This document shows positions 9,770 to 18,079 of a stretch of DNA of 21,887 nucleotides, in pieces. The position numbers and the translations under genes are program-made. The stretch lies in contig JAQGAU010001035.1 in NCBI GenBank assembly GCA_034698045.1, forward strand, positions 1 through 21,887, written 5' to 3'. This stretch comes from Paramacrobiotus richtersi (lineage: Eukaryota > Tardigrada > Eutardigrada > Parachela > Macrobiotidae). Positions within the stretch are counted from its first letter, which is position 1. Each line of letters starts with the position of its first letter. The notes beneath the pieces were generated by a model. The model was not told the origin of the DNA and made no database searches. It saw nothing but the letters and a program-made list of their open reading frames with translations.

Positions 9770-9924
9770 GGGACCATCCATAAATTACGTACGCAGGTCG
9801 CCGCAGATTTTTTACCCCTCCCCCATGGTAGGCTGACGTCACTGCATTATATAAGTATCAGGTCGTCACACTTTTAACCCCCCTCCCTCCCGGTTCGTTG
9901 CGTACGTAATTTATGGATGGTCCC
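9770..9924. mobile_element. 155 bp MITE with 24 bp perfect TIRs and TAA target duplication
   Basis: The left terminal repeat starts GGGACCATCCATAAATTACG at 9770 and its 24 bases to 9793 are exactly the reverse complement of 9901-9924. TAA flanks both ends (9767-9769 and 9925-9927), as a 3 bp TAA/TTA duplication typical of the PIF/Harbinger superfamily. The interior has no coding frame. It contains TGACGTCA, a perfect CRE core, and a TATATAAG TATA-like word shortly after. Superfamily assignment rests on the TSD length and sequence only. Confidence 0.85.
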
Positions 9925-9927
9925 TAA

Positions 9928-10392
9928 TGGCATGCATGGGTCATACCGTACCATGGGATGTAATACATTCCACCACGTGATCACGATCTTACCCTGAACT
10001 ATCGGAGATTCAGCATGCTCCATAGCTTTCATTCATGCTACTGCCTATTATAGGGCTTGTCAACGCCGGCCGGCCGGTAACGCAGACGTAGTGCGCATAG
10101 TAGTATCGAGCAGGAAACCGATAATCAGCGGTATGCGGGCTTTTAATCCGCAAGCGTGAAATAACAATCCGGATGCTACAGATCAAATCAACTGATCAAT
10201 AGCAAGATCTATTGTCTTAAAGGAAAACGACTCATGCACAATGTAGGGAATTAGAATGACAGTTAACAATTTTAGTAAGTTAATATACAAATAACTGGTG
10301 CTAATGCTAGCTGGGTAAACAAATAGCCATATTTACAGGCGCGCAGACCTGTAGGGTTTCATATTGCATAAGTTTTTCCACGGCAAGCGGGG
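9928..10392. other. No recognised gene
   Basis: A perfect CCGGCCGGCCGG palindrome lies near 10067-10078. I see no frame, splice pair or RNA gene that I can support. Confidence 0.4.
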
Positions 10393-10560
10393 TTACGAAT
10401 TGCTCTGAACACTTCTACTGAACCTGGTGGCCGCAGCATCCAGCTCAGCAATCAGCCGTTTTCTGAAACAGTAAATCCGCATCGAAAAAATGCCTACAAA
10501 CCTGCGAGGATGGGCATTGGGCAGATAAGAGTGGACGAAACGAATTATGGCGACTGTCCC
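10393..10560 (-). CDS. Two small candidate exons, unknown function
   Basis: On the minus strand 10558-10502 encodes TVAIIRFVHSYLPNAHPR and ends at a donor, CGCAG|GTTTGT. After a 39-nt interval with a TTTCAG end, 10462-10393 continues in phase as RKRLIAELDAAATRF... to a TAA stop. The joined 40-odd residues are amphipathic and charged and look protein-like. The first exon is in the same frame as the long ORF ending at 10561, separated from it by a single TAA codon, so it may be the 3' end of that gene interrupted by a nonsense codon or an unrecognised splice. I do not recognise the family. Confidence 0.3.
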   Translation of the reverse strand, partial: GTVAIIRFVHSYLPNAHPRRFVGIFSMRIYCFRKRLIAELDAAATRFSRSVQSNS

Positions 10561-11170
10561 TTATCGGATGCCTTCAGCTTGCATTTGTCTCACACGGGCG
10601 TCGAATTCCCGGTCAGACTGACCACAGTGTCTCTTCCATCCATCTGTTCTGGTTAATGGTATTGTGGTCAGGCTAGATTTTACAATAGCCGGAGCCAAGT
10701 TTAAGCCGCTGGCCTGCCCGGATTTTCTTGGCCATAGGCCGCCGGCCAAGGCCAGGGCCAGGTTTTGGACCCTGCCATTGATGTGACCGTTAAAGAACAA
10801 CATACGTTCAAAGACTTCCAATTTATGCTTGACCAGCATCTGATCTACCCTTGTCAGGTATTCCAATCCAGGCGGGCATCCAACAAGAATCGCCGGGCCT
10901 GCATTATAGCCTACAGTGGAACAGGTTGAGCCAATCCCTGACCGCTTACTGTACATTCTCTGCATGGGCCAATTCCATCCGGGGCTCTTCCATGACTGGT
11001 TGCTGCAAATGCGCGGGATAGGGCGCAGGTTGTCCAGCTTGATAAGGAGCAGCCGCTAAGGGCGGACAGAGAGGAGCCGAAGCTTTTGCTGGTTGGGCCG
11101 GCTGAGGTACATCCGGCTGGATGGTTTTTCTTGGCTTTTCCTCATGTTCCAATTGGTCAAAATCCGAAGG
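10561..11170 (-). CDS. Phospholipid scramblase-like N-terminal segment
   Basis: Scramblases (PLSCR) are Ca2+-responsive membrane proteins with a proline-rich N-terminus, a PPGLEYL motif and a beta-barrel core ending in a membrane helix. Exon 11170-10950 encodes a Pro/Ala/Gln-rich stretch including APYQAGQPAPYPAHLQQPV and ends at donor GTAAGC. Exon 10898-10806 encodes VGCPPGLEYLTRVDQMLVKH then KLEVFE, closely matching PLSCR PPGLEYLSQIDQILI. A GTATGT donor follows. The 51-nt intron does not keep phase (off by one), and no barrel core is found downstream; the frame instead continues for about 80 unrelated residues to 10561. The start codon is not identified; an acceptor (CTGTAG) precedes the first exon. 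Probably a broken or partial scramblase gene, or one affected by sequence indels. Confidence 0.5.
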
Positions 11171-11584
11171 CTACAGTCTTGATACTTGATACTTCGGGGC
11201 ATCTTTGACACGAGATAAAACAACAACCACGCGGCTGATTCAATCATATCCCACAATAGTCTCTAGCATTGATGCATCGGATTCACTGAGTACAACACAC
11301 CCCTGTGTCCGTGCCCCAGGACTCACAATGCGCATTTATTGATATATCGTTTAACCAAATTGGATGGAAAGTGGATTTTGAATCCGGAATCTTTGTTTAA
11401 ACTTTTTGACCATATTGCGGAACAACCGCTCATTGTGCGCACAAACGGACAAAAGAACAATGGAGTCCCATCTTTTCACTTTCGAAACCATTATGTAGGT
11501 GTTGTCTGTTGTTTACACCCGTGCAGTGGCAACGTCAACAGCAAAACTATCGGTTTAATCGGATAGTCCCCTTAACAGAGATGC

Positions 11585-11679
11585 AGCTCTGTAAATCCTC
11601 GTTTTCATCCAGTTCTCTTTGTTATCTGATGCGTTGGTCGCTGAAGGTTTGGCATTGTCCGCACAGGTAACTGATTCAT
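11585..11679 (-). CDS. Candidate exon, Ser/Asp/Asn/Lys-rich (copy A)
   Basis: After a TTTTAG acceptor at 11680-11685, the minus strand reads DESVTCADNAKPSATNASD then NKENWMK. It aligns without gaps for 68 nt with 12157-12224. In the last seven shared codons all four differences are silent, which supports a real coding history. It is low-complexity and probably disordered. Downstream the frame continues to a stop near 11550. Family unknown. Confidence 0.4.
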
Positions 11680-11839
11680 CTAAAATTTGCGGAGACCTTT
11701 CCTTTTCCCGATACTTACCTAATATAGCGGTTAAAAGTCAAAGAATTGCCACCGTGCATGACAAGTTTTCTCATAACTAATAAAGCTTGTATAAATGAAC
11801 AAGTACAGTACAGTACAACAGCTACAGAAACTATGGTTG

Positions 11840-12091
11840 GTTTACCATATGGAGCCAGTGCGGGCGTTCGAGCGCCTCGAACGGGTGACACATCGCTCGG
11901 AAGCAGCTGGCTAGCATAGGCAGATGGCACCCCGTCCAGTCGGCGACTGTACGAAGAACTCAAAAACCCCGATAAGCCGGAAGAGCGATCGTAACTGGAC
12001 GTTCTTGATGATAAATTGATAATGATTCTATGCCGCTGCCGGTGCTCGAGACGAGCAAGCGGGGCGGATGCTTCACGTTTGAAACGGAGTC
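11840..12091 (-). CDS. Candidate Ser/Arg-rich exon
   Basis: A minus-strand open frame follows a CCTGTCCCCAG acceptor-like site at 12092 and encodes a Ser/Arg-rich, presumably disordered stretch (for example SSGLSGFLSSSYSRRLDG and SDVSPVRGARTPALAPYG). It ends at a good donor, TATG|GTAAAC, near 11849. Beyond the donor the frame becomes hydrophobic and probably intronic. It lies just downstream of exon copy B (12110-12224) on the same strand, so the two may belong to one gene. No domain recognised; the composition resembles linkers of many proteins. Confidence 0.35.
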
Positions 12092-12109
12092 CTGGGGACA
12101 GGGACACAG

Positions 12110-12224
12110 GGGCCGCTATAGCGTCGATTTGTGTCAGCCAATCCGTTTTTCACGATATTCTCCTTATTATCCGATGCGCTGGCTGCTGAAGATTTGGTAT
12201 TTTCCGCATTGGCAATGGATTCAT
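12110..12224 (-). CDS. Candidate exon, Ser/Asp/Asn/Lys-rich (copy B)
   Basis: The minus strand reads HESIANAENTKSSAASASD then NKENIVKNGLADTNRRYSG, homologous to copy A at 11612-11679. The TTTTAG acceptor seen in copy A is replaced here by CCTACCCAC, exactly where the tail of the minisatellite element begins (12225 upward). The copy may therefore have lost its splice site to that insertion, or the frame may extend upstream. Confidence 0.35.
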
Positions 12225-13210
12225 GTGGGTAGGCACCATCCGGGACAAATCGAATACTTTAATACTTCAATACAATAACCGTTACATAATAATCTACTAA
12301 AGAAGTCAATAATTTATGAAATTAAGGTATTGCGGTATTGTCGGTATTGGGAATTATTTTACCTAAAAAGTCACTTACTTCTTAAATTACGGTATTACGG
12401 TATTGTCGGTATTGAGATTTATTTTACTCCAAAATACAATATTTTCTTAATTTAGGGTGTTACGGTATTGTGGGTATTGAGAGTTATTTTACTCCAAAAG
12501 ACACCATTTTCTTAATTTATTTGATACGGTATTGTCGGTATTGAGATTTATTTTACTCCAAAATACACTATTTTCTTAAATTATGGTATTACGGTATTGT
12601 CGGTGTTGAGAATTGTTTTACTTAGAAAGTCACTTATTTCTTATATTATGGTATTACGGTATTGTCGATATTGAGATTTATTTGACTCCAAAAGACATTA
12701 TTTTCTTAATTTACGGTATTACGGTATTGTTGGTATTGAGATTTATTTTACTTTAAAAGTCAATTTTTGCATAAATTATGGTATTACGGTATTGTCGGTA
12801 TTGAGATTTATTTACTTTAAAAAGTCACTTATTTCTTAAAATTAATTATGGTATTACGGTATTGTCGGTATTGCAAATTATTCTACTTAAACAATCACTT
12901 TTTTCGTAAATTAGGGTACTACAGTATTGTCGGTACTGAGAATCATTTTACTGAAAAAGTCACTTATTTCCTAATTTCTGGTATTACGGTATTGAGATTT
13001 ATTTCATTTAAAAAGTCACTTATTTGTCAAATTAAGGTATTCCGGTATTATCGGTATTGACAATTATTTTGCTGAAAAGGTGACTTTTTTTAAATTATGG
13101 TATTATGGTATTGTCTGTATTGAGAATCATTTTAGTCAAAAAGACACTATTTTCCTTAAATTATGGTATTACAATATTGTCGGTATTGAGAATAATTTTC
13201 TATAATAATA
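12225..13210. repeat. Minisatellite array 1 with tail (about 15 units of ~60 bp)
   Basis: Units repeat GGTATTACGGTATTGTCGGT followed by ATTGAGATTTATTTTACT and a variable AAAAGTCACTTATTTCTTAA part. The array covers about 12300-13200. At its left edge (12230-12275) it passes into a non-repetitive tail whose reverse complement, ATTCGATTTGTCCCGGATGG, matches the edge of array 2 at 18050-18070. The units contain stops on both strands, and the short ORFs inside are repeat artefacts. Confidence 0.9.
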
Positions 13211-14237
13211 ATTTTAATTCGGACACCTCTAGGTATAAAAGCATCGATGAAATACTCCTTCGTACATGCGTTGACAAGGGGCCGGACAATCCCAGTATTA
13301 TACAAAAAATTTACGAAACGTGTATGTGGTTTCGGGGAACTCTTAACAAACAATATTGCTAATGTAAAGCAGTTGGGCTCCTTGGTACCTAATTCACATA
13401 CCAGCGTATGAAATCTATGTTAATTATTCATACTGTACTGTACTGAAATATCTGTGCAAGCTGCTGTCGTAAACGGCGACAGATCTCTTCGCGATCCGGC
13501 TCCGTTTAGCTTTTGCACCAACAATCAAACATAATGGAGATATTTTAGCATGATCCGCAACCCTAAAAGGAAAGAAACTCAGTCCCCTTAAGTAGTGGCC
13601 GAAGCTGTTGTTATACAATTCCCGCTTCGTTTTGTATAGGGTGCCCTATGCCGTTAGCTAATTAGGCTACGCTATTTCGGCGACTCACCGAGCAAGCATA
13701 CAGTATATATAGAAGTTTGATGTCGCTTGATGTTGTTCTCCAGAATGCGTTTTTTTCCAATTCTGAAACGGTCGGCCCTTTAGCGCGACTGCTTCGGGAA
13801 AACTTTTACACTTGTAATAAATGGTTTATGCAGTAAATCTGGTGGCCATGTTGCAAGGTGTTTACGGCATTGAGCAACACGCGCGCGGAAAAACACACGA
13901 GGGCACTGGCAGTACTTCTACGTATGGACATACTGCATCTGGAAATATGAGAAGTCTGACCATGAGATCTGGAACGGCTTTAGAACATATGATACCGTTG
14001 CAGGCATACATGCGACCGTTTTCGAAAACGGTATAATACAAGTATAATCACGGTGAATTATACGGCAGATTTCAATGAACGGCTTTTTCCAATTTAAAAA
14101 TGCGCTCGTAGAAATTCAACGGTCACTCGGTTGGTCACTTATATGCTGGCCATATGCCTTATCAGATTATGAATTGTCATTTTACTGTTCACAAGGAGCA
14201 AGACGACTCAGAGATCATTTTTTGATTTTCAGACTTC
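13211..14237. other. No recognised gene
   Basis: Contains TACTGTACTGTACTG near 13434 and a TATATATAG word near 13705. A 71-codon plus-strand ORF at 13821-14036 and a 66-codon ORF at 14075-14275 show no domain. A near-palindromic ACCGTTTTCGAAAACGGT lies at about 14015-14032. Confidence 0.4.
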
Positions 14238-14681
14238 TTACACGGTTAACATGCACTCGTGACCTTTACAATTAATGCATCGAAGGGTGTTACCGCGGGG
14301 TATTACAAAAACCTGGGTTTGGGATCTGGGACTGGACCTGGGACTGGGATCTGGTATGGTACTGGACCAGGGATATAGGTCAGACTGGTATCTGGGAATT
14401 TGGTCTATGGTATTTGGTTCCGGTCCTGGTAACTGGTGATTTGGCAGTTGGTATCTGCTACTGGCTGGGAGGCGGTATCCGGTTTCGGTAGTACTACGTA
14501 TTATAACGGTCACTTGCAAAGCTTTCGCATACTTCTCACGGTTTACAAACCGGTGGAGGATTTGAGGTTTGTACCATGATTTGTAACCAAAGTTAATGTG
14601 AATTTGTAAACTGCTTAATGGAATAAGTGCTGACGAGTAAGGTTGAAATTCATACGCTTTTAGCCGATATGAAACGATCAT
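14238..14681 (-). CDS. Low-complexity ORF, left arm of an inverted pair
   Basis: A 147-codon minus-strand frame rich in Pro, Ser, Gln and Arg. It contains PGPEPNTIDQIPRYQS and SPRSQTQVFVIP. The same motifs in the same order occur in the plus-strand ORF at 15197-15577, so the two are an inverted, diverged duplication. The underlying DNA is a degenerate TGGGA/TGGTA-type pattern, which alone could generate such peptides. Not recognised as any family; may be non-coding. Confidence 0.25.
   Translation of the reverse strand: MIVSYRLKAYEFQPYSSALIPLSSLQIHINFGYKSWYKPQILHRFVNREKYAKALQVTVIIRSTTETGYRLPASSRYQLPNHQLPGPEPNTIDQIPRYQSDLYPWSSTIPDPSPRSSPRSQTQVFVIPRGNTLRCINCKGHECMLTV
14290..14620. repeat. Inverted repeat, left arm
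   Basis: The reverse complement of this segment aligns with about 15235-15545. Landmarks include ACCTGGGTTTGGGATCTGGG (14310 region) against CCCAGATCCCAAACCCAGGT (15505 region), and CGGTCACTTGCA against TGCAAGTGACCG. Divergence and indels are substantial. The arms are separated by about 600 bp. Confidence 0.75.
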
Positions 14682-14689
14682 AATATGAT

Positions 14690-15190
14690 ATAAAATGATA
14701 CGAAAATAGGAAACGAAAAGAATACATATTTTTCATTTTTTAAATAGTGAAGGTTTCTTCCAACCACTTCTTCCGCTCACAACTATTTTGTCAGCTTTTA
14801 GTTCCCACGGCTCTTTAACTGAATGTATACCGCTGATTGAAAAATTCCATGTCGTTAACCAGTTTGGTGGAAAAAAATTTAACTTTCTCAGCGTAAATTT
14901 GTGAGTTTGAGTAACGGACTCCATTTTCTGAATGTTTCCATATTTTATATCGTTTTCATTTCATCTTTGCATGAGTATCGTAGGACTCTGAAATCATATA
15001 AAATCATGTTTGAAATATATGAAAGTATGATTTCAACCCTACCGAAGAGATAACATAAACATGATTAATTCGTTATACACCAAAACAAACTAGCGATGGC
15101 GCAGTAGTCAGGAACCTAACGGAAAACTACAGCACATAATTTAAAAAATGGGAGGGTCATAATCTGGAAGTAAAAAACTTCGACTAAAAT
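14690..15190. other. Spacer between the inverted repeat arms
   Basis: AT-rich, with several ATATGA/TCATAT-type words (14680-15030). A 63-codon minus-strand ORF (14733-14924) has no recognisable feature. Confidence 0.4.
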
Positions 15191-15196
15191 CTTCCA

Positions 15197-15577
15197 GTGG
15201 AAGTTTTAACTTCCAGTCTCATTCTGAAACTTAGGCCACAAATCATTATGACACAAAACCTCGATCGGTTCTTAAGCCGGGAGAAGCAGGACGAGCGCAC
15301 TGCAAGTGACCGTCCCACCACGCTGTACAGTGCGGCCGAAACCAGATACCACATCCCAGCCATCCAGCAGATACCAAAATTAATGCCAATTTACCACATA
15401 CCAGGACTGGAGCCAAATACCATAGACCAAATTTTCAGATACCAGTCTGGAGCTACTTCCCAGGTCCAGTACCATACCAGATCCCAGTCTACCAGGTCCA
15501 GTCCCAGATCCCAAACCCAGGTTTTCGTAGTACCCGTTACCGCAGTGCGTTTAACCTGTGAACACAGATTAGGCTGA
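15197..15577 (+). CDS. Low-complexity ORF, right arm of an inverted pair
   Basis: A 126-codon plus-strand frame with LDRFLSREK near the N-terminus, PGLEPNTIDQIFRYQS in the middle and SPRSQTQVFVVP near the end. The left-arm ORF on the opposite strand has HRFVNREK, PGPEPNTIDQIPRYQS and SPRSQTQVFVIP. Both remaining open over the whole shared length is suggestive but not decisive. Function unknown. Confidence 0.25.
   Translation: MEVLTSSLILKLRPQIIMTQNLDRFLSREKQDERTASDRPTTLYSAAETRYHIPAIQQIPKLMPIYHIPGLEPNTIDQIFRYQSGATSQVQYHTRSQSTRSSPRSQTQVFVVPVTAVRLTCEHRLG
15235..15545. repeat. Inverted repeat, right arm
   Basis: Reverse-complement partner of about 14290-14620; see that entry for the landmarks. 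Confidence 0.75.
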
Positions 15578-15579
15578 GG

Positions 15580-16970
15580 CTGATTAGCACATAATAGGAA
15601 CAGCGCTGTGGAAGTACTGTATTCCCGGGCAATTTGTCCATTCTTTTTTACAGTCTGGGCAGTCGTGAGTGTAAATATGGTGACTCGGTGACTGTATGTG
15701 GCAGCGAGAGCCATAGGCTCAGAGAGGGCTGACGTCACTCACCCCCCACTCACACCGCGCTACATGTACACTCACCACTGGCCAAATAAATCCAAATCTC
15801 ATGCCGACGCGGCATTGCAGAGTACTGACCACTACTACCTTCGTTCTAACGAACTAAACTTTTCTCCAAATTCATAATTCAAAAATCAACCAAACAAATT
15901 ATAAAATACATAAAATCCAAAATTTTTCAATAGCCTGCAGTGTTATGATAATAATGATACTTTTCGTTTTACGGTACTCTAAATCGCTTCTTAAGCGTCT
16001 TAATACTTGCACACAGGCATCACTACTGAAACCAAATTCAAAGTACGCGTAGTTTTGCTTAAGATAACTGGTCAGCTAAGAAACGAAGAACATAATTGTA
16101 AAGTTATTTTGTGCCTTCCTGCATTGGTTGGAGCGTCTAAAATTGTCGCAAAATTTGCATAGGATTTTAGCTGTTTTTAGGACATTGATTTCATACTGTT
16201 TTTCAAGAACAAAAATTTATAATTACTGTATGTTAGAACTTTACATTCAAGTTTCGAGAGGGCACGATACTTCAGGACAGGGTTTTTCAAACTGTTATTT
16301 TCCATTGATCCATCACACTCAAAAACAACGTTGTGAGGCGTACTGTTGGCCCAGCATGATGCTTCTGCCAAAGACAGGCCCCGCAAGAGCATTTACGGGA
16401 CAAGAAAAGCAGCAGCATGTCCAGTCATTGCGGGTCAGTGACAGTGGCAACATCACAAAACTACGCTACTAACCCACCTTATCAATATAATCTAAACAAG
16501 CACTGCCATTATAATTAGTTGAATTATAAAAAAATCAGCCTTTATTGCGTTTTTGATCTTTTTATGGTCCTTACATTTCCAGCGCGCAGGCTTGACCAAA
16601 AGATCGCATAATTTCTAAGGCCTATAACTGTCGTCGGGATAGGAATGGGATGGGCAGATTATTGTTTACGCGAGACGTTTCGCATGATCATTGAACAATA
16701 TGTAGCAGTGCATAAAGGAAAACAAATTCGATATCGCGGCATAAAACCCGAAACCCCATGTTGATTTATATCGTTACTAACATCATGTTAGTAACATGTC
16801 TGAAATATTACAAGAAAAAAAATTTCATTTACTTTATTTAGCTCTATCGGGGAAAAAAAGGAAAGCCGAGATATTGGTAATATATTGAGCTAAAGATTTT
16901 GCGGTAAGCAGTCCACTCCCAACACAGCCGTACAATAACCAAAATTGTGTTACCATAGTCAACGCAACAA
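15580..16970. other. No recognised gene
   Basis: A TGACGTCA CRE core in the context GGCTGACGTCACT is at about 15729-15741, the same context as inside the MITE at 9770. A perfect 11 bp hairpin lies at 16773-16795 (separate entry). A 114-codon plus-strand ORF at 16128-16472 lacks any recognisable domain. Confidence 0.4.
16773..16795. other. Perfect 11 bp hairpin
   Basis: GTTACTAACAT, a single C, then ATGTTAGTAAC. It lies in AT-rich non-coding DNA. A single-base loop favours a cruciform or a remnant of a palindromic repeat over an RNA terminator. Confidence 0.75.
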
Positions 16971-16972
16971 AG

Positions 16973-17180
16973 GTGGCGTGTCATGGGCGAATCTAGGTCG
17001 CCGGTTTGGGGGGGGCAGGGTTCGCCAAACTAAAGGGGGGAGTATTGGCTCACATTTTGGCGAGCTCGGCTGCCAAAATTAATCAAGAGGGGGGTACCTT
17101 CTCAAAAATCGGCGAACCCTGACGGCCGGGGGGGGCACGTGCCTCGCGACCTCAACGGTAAATTCGCCACTGTGGCGTGT
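16973..17180. mobile_element. Candidate small inverted-repeat element (MITE-like)
   Basis: The outer ends resemble each other inverted: ATGGGCGAATCTAGGTCGC at the left, and the reverse complement of the right reads GTGGCGAATTTACC then GAGGTCGC. Inside, CAGGGTTCGCC (17016-17026) and GGCGAACCCTG (17111-17121) are perfect inverted partners. Several G-runs of 6 to 8 lie between. No coding frame. Confidence 0.5.
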
Positions 17181-17204
17181 AACAGAACTCTTCGTCGACA
17201 ACAT

Positions 17205-18079
17205 CAAACGAAGTCCCGAAATACCATAACGCCAGAAATACATAAAACGGTGCCTTTTAGTGAAATAACACTTCAACACCCTATTTGTCACCGCAGCACC
17301 GGAATTCAGTAAAAGTATGGCTTCTGAAATAATATAATTCTCAATATCTACAATAGCTGTCTGTCGCAGCTGTCTGCTGCGTCAGGGAGCGATGCTCCGT
17401 TGCATTAGACAATAAATCGAACATTATTAATACTGGAATACTATAACTTCATGAAATAGCGCCTTCTTAACTACACTAACGCTCAACATCAACAATACCG
17501 TAATACCATAATTTAGAAATTAGTGTCTTTTTTAGTGAAATAAATCTCAATACCCAGAATACCGTAATACCATAAATTAAGAAATAAGTGACTTGTTAAG
17601 TAAAATAAATCTCAATACCGATAATACCGTAATACCAAAATTTAAGAATAAGTGACTTTTTAAAGCAAATAAATCTCAATACCGACAATACCGTAATACC
17701 ATAATTTAGGCGAAAATTGACTTTTTAAGTAAAATAAATCTCAATACCCAGAATACCGTAATACCATAAATTAAGAAATAAGTGACTTGTTAAGTAAAAT
17801 AAATCTCAATACCGACAATATTGTAATACCATAATTTAAGAAATAACTTTTTAAAGCAAATAAATCTAAATACCGACAATACCGTAATACCATAAATATT
17901 AAATTAAAAAAATAGTGCCTTTTGGAGTAAAATAAATCTCAATACCGGCAACACCGCAATACCATAAATTAAGAAATTAGTGTCTTCTGAAGTAAAAAAC
18001 ATTTTGAGGTTCAGTTAGCATAGTGGTATTGTAGTATTGAGGTATTGTGGTATTGGATTTGTCCCGCATGGAGCCACAG
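17205..18079. repeat. Minisatellite array 2 with tail, inverted relative to array 1
   Basis: Units read TAAATCTCAATACCGACAAT then ACCGTAATACCATAATTTA, the reverse complement of array 1. About nine good units occupy 17500-18000; degenerate units (ATACCATAACGCC...) appear from about 17215. At the right edge GGTATTGGATTTGTCCCGCA then TGGAGCC matches the tail of array 1. The tail ends in GCCACAG, which serves as the apparent splice acceptor of the next USP exon, so the array lies in or forms an intron of that gene. Confidence 0.9.

Noticed and set aside
12848..13362. Plus-strand ORFs of 70 and 85 codons in array 1
   Set aside because: The first is a translation of the minisatellite units and the second begins in them; neither has a domain.
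16128..16472. 114-codon plus-strand ORF as the missing USP Cys-box exon
   Set aside because: It has no GNTCF-like motif or surrounding USP residues in this frame.
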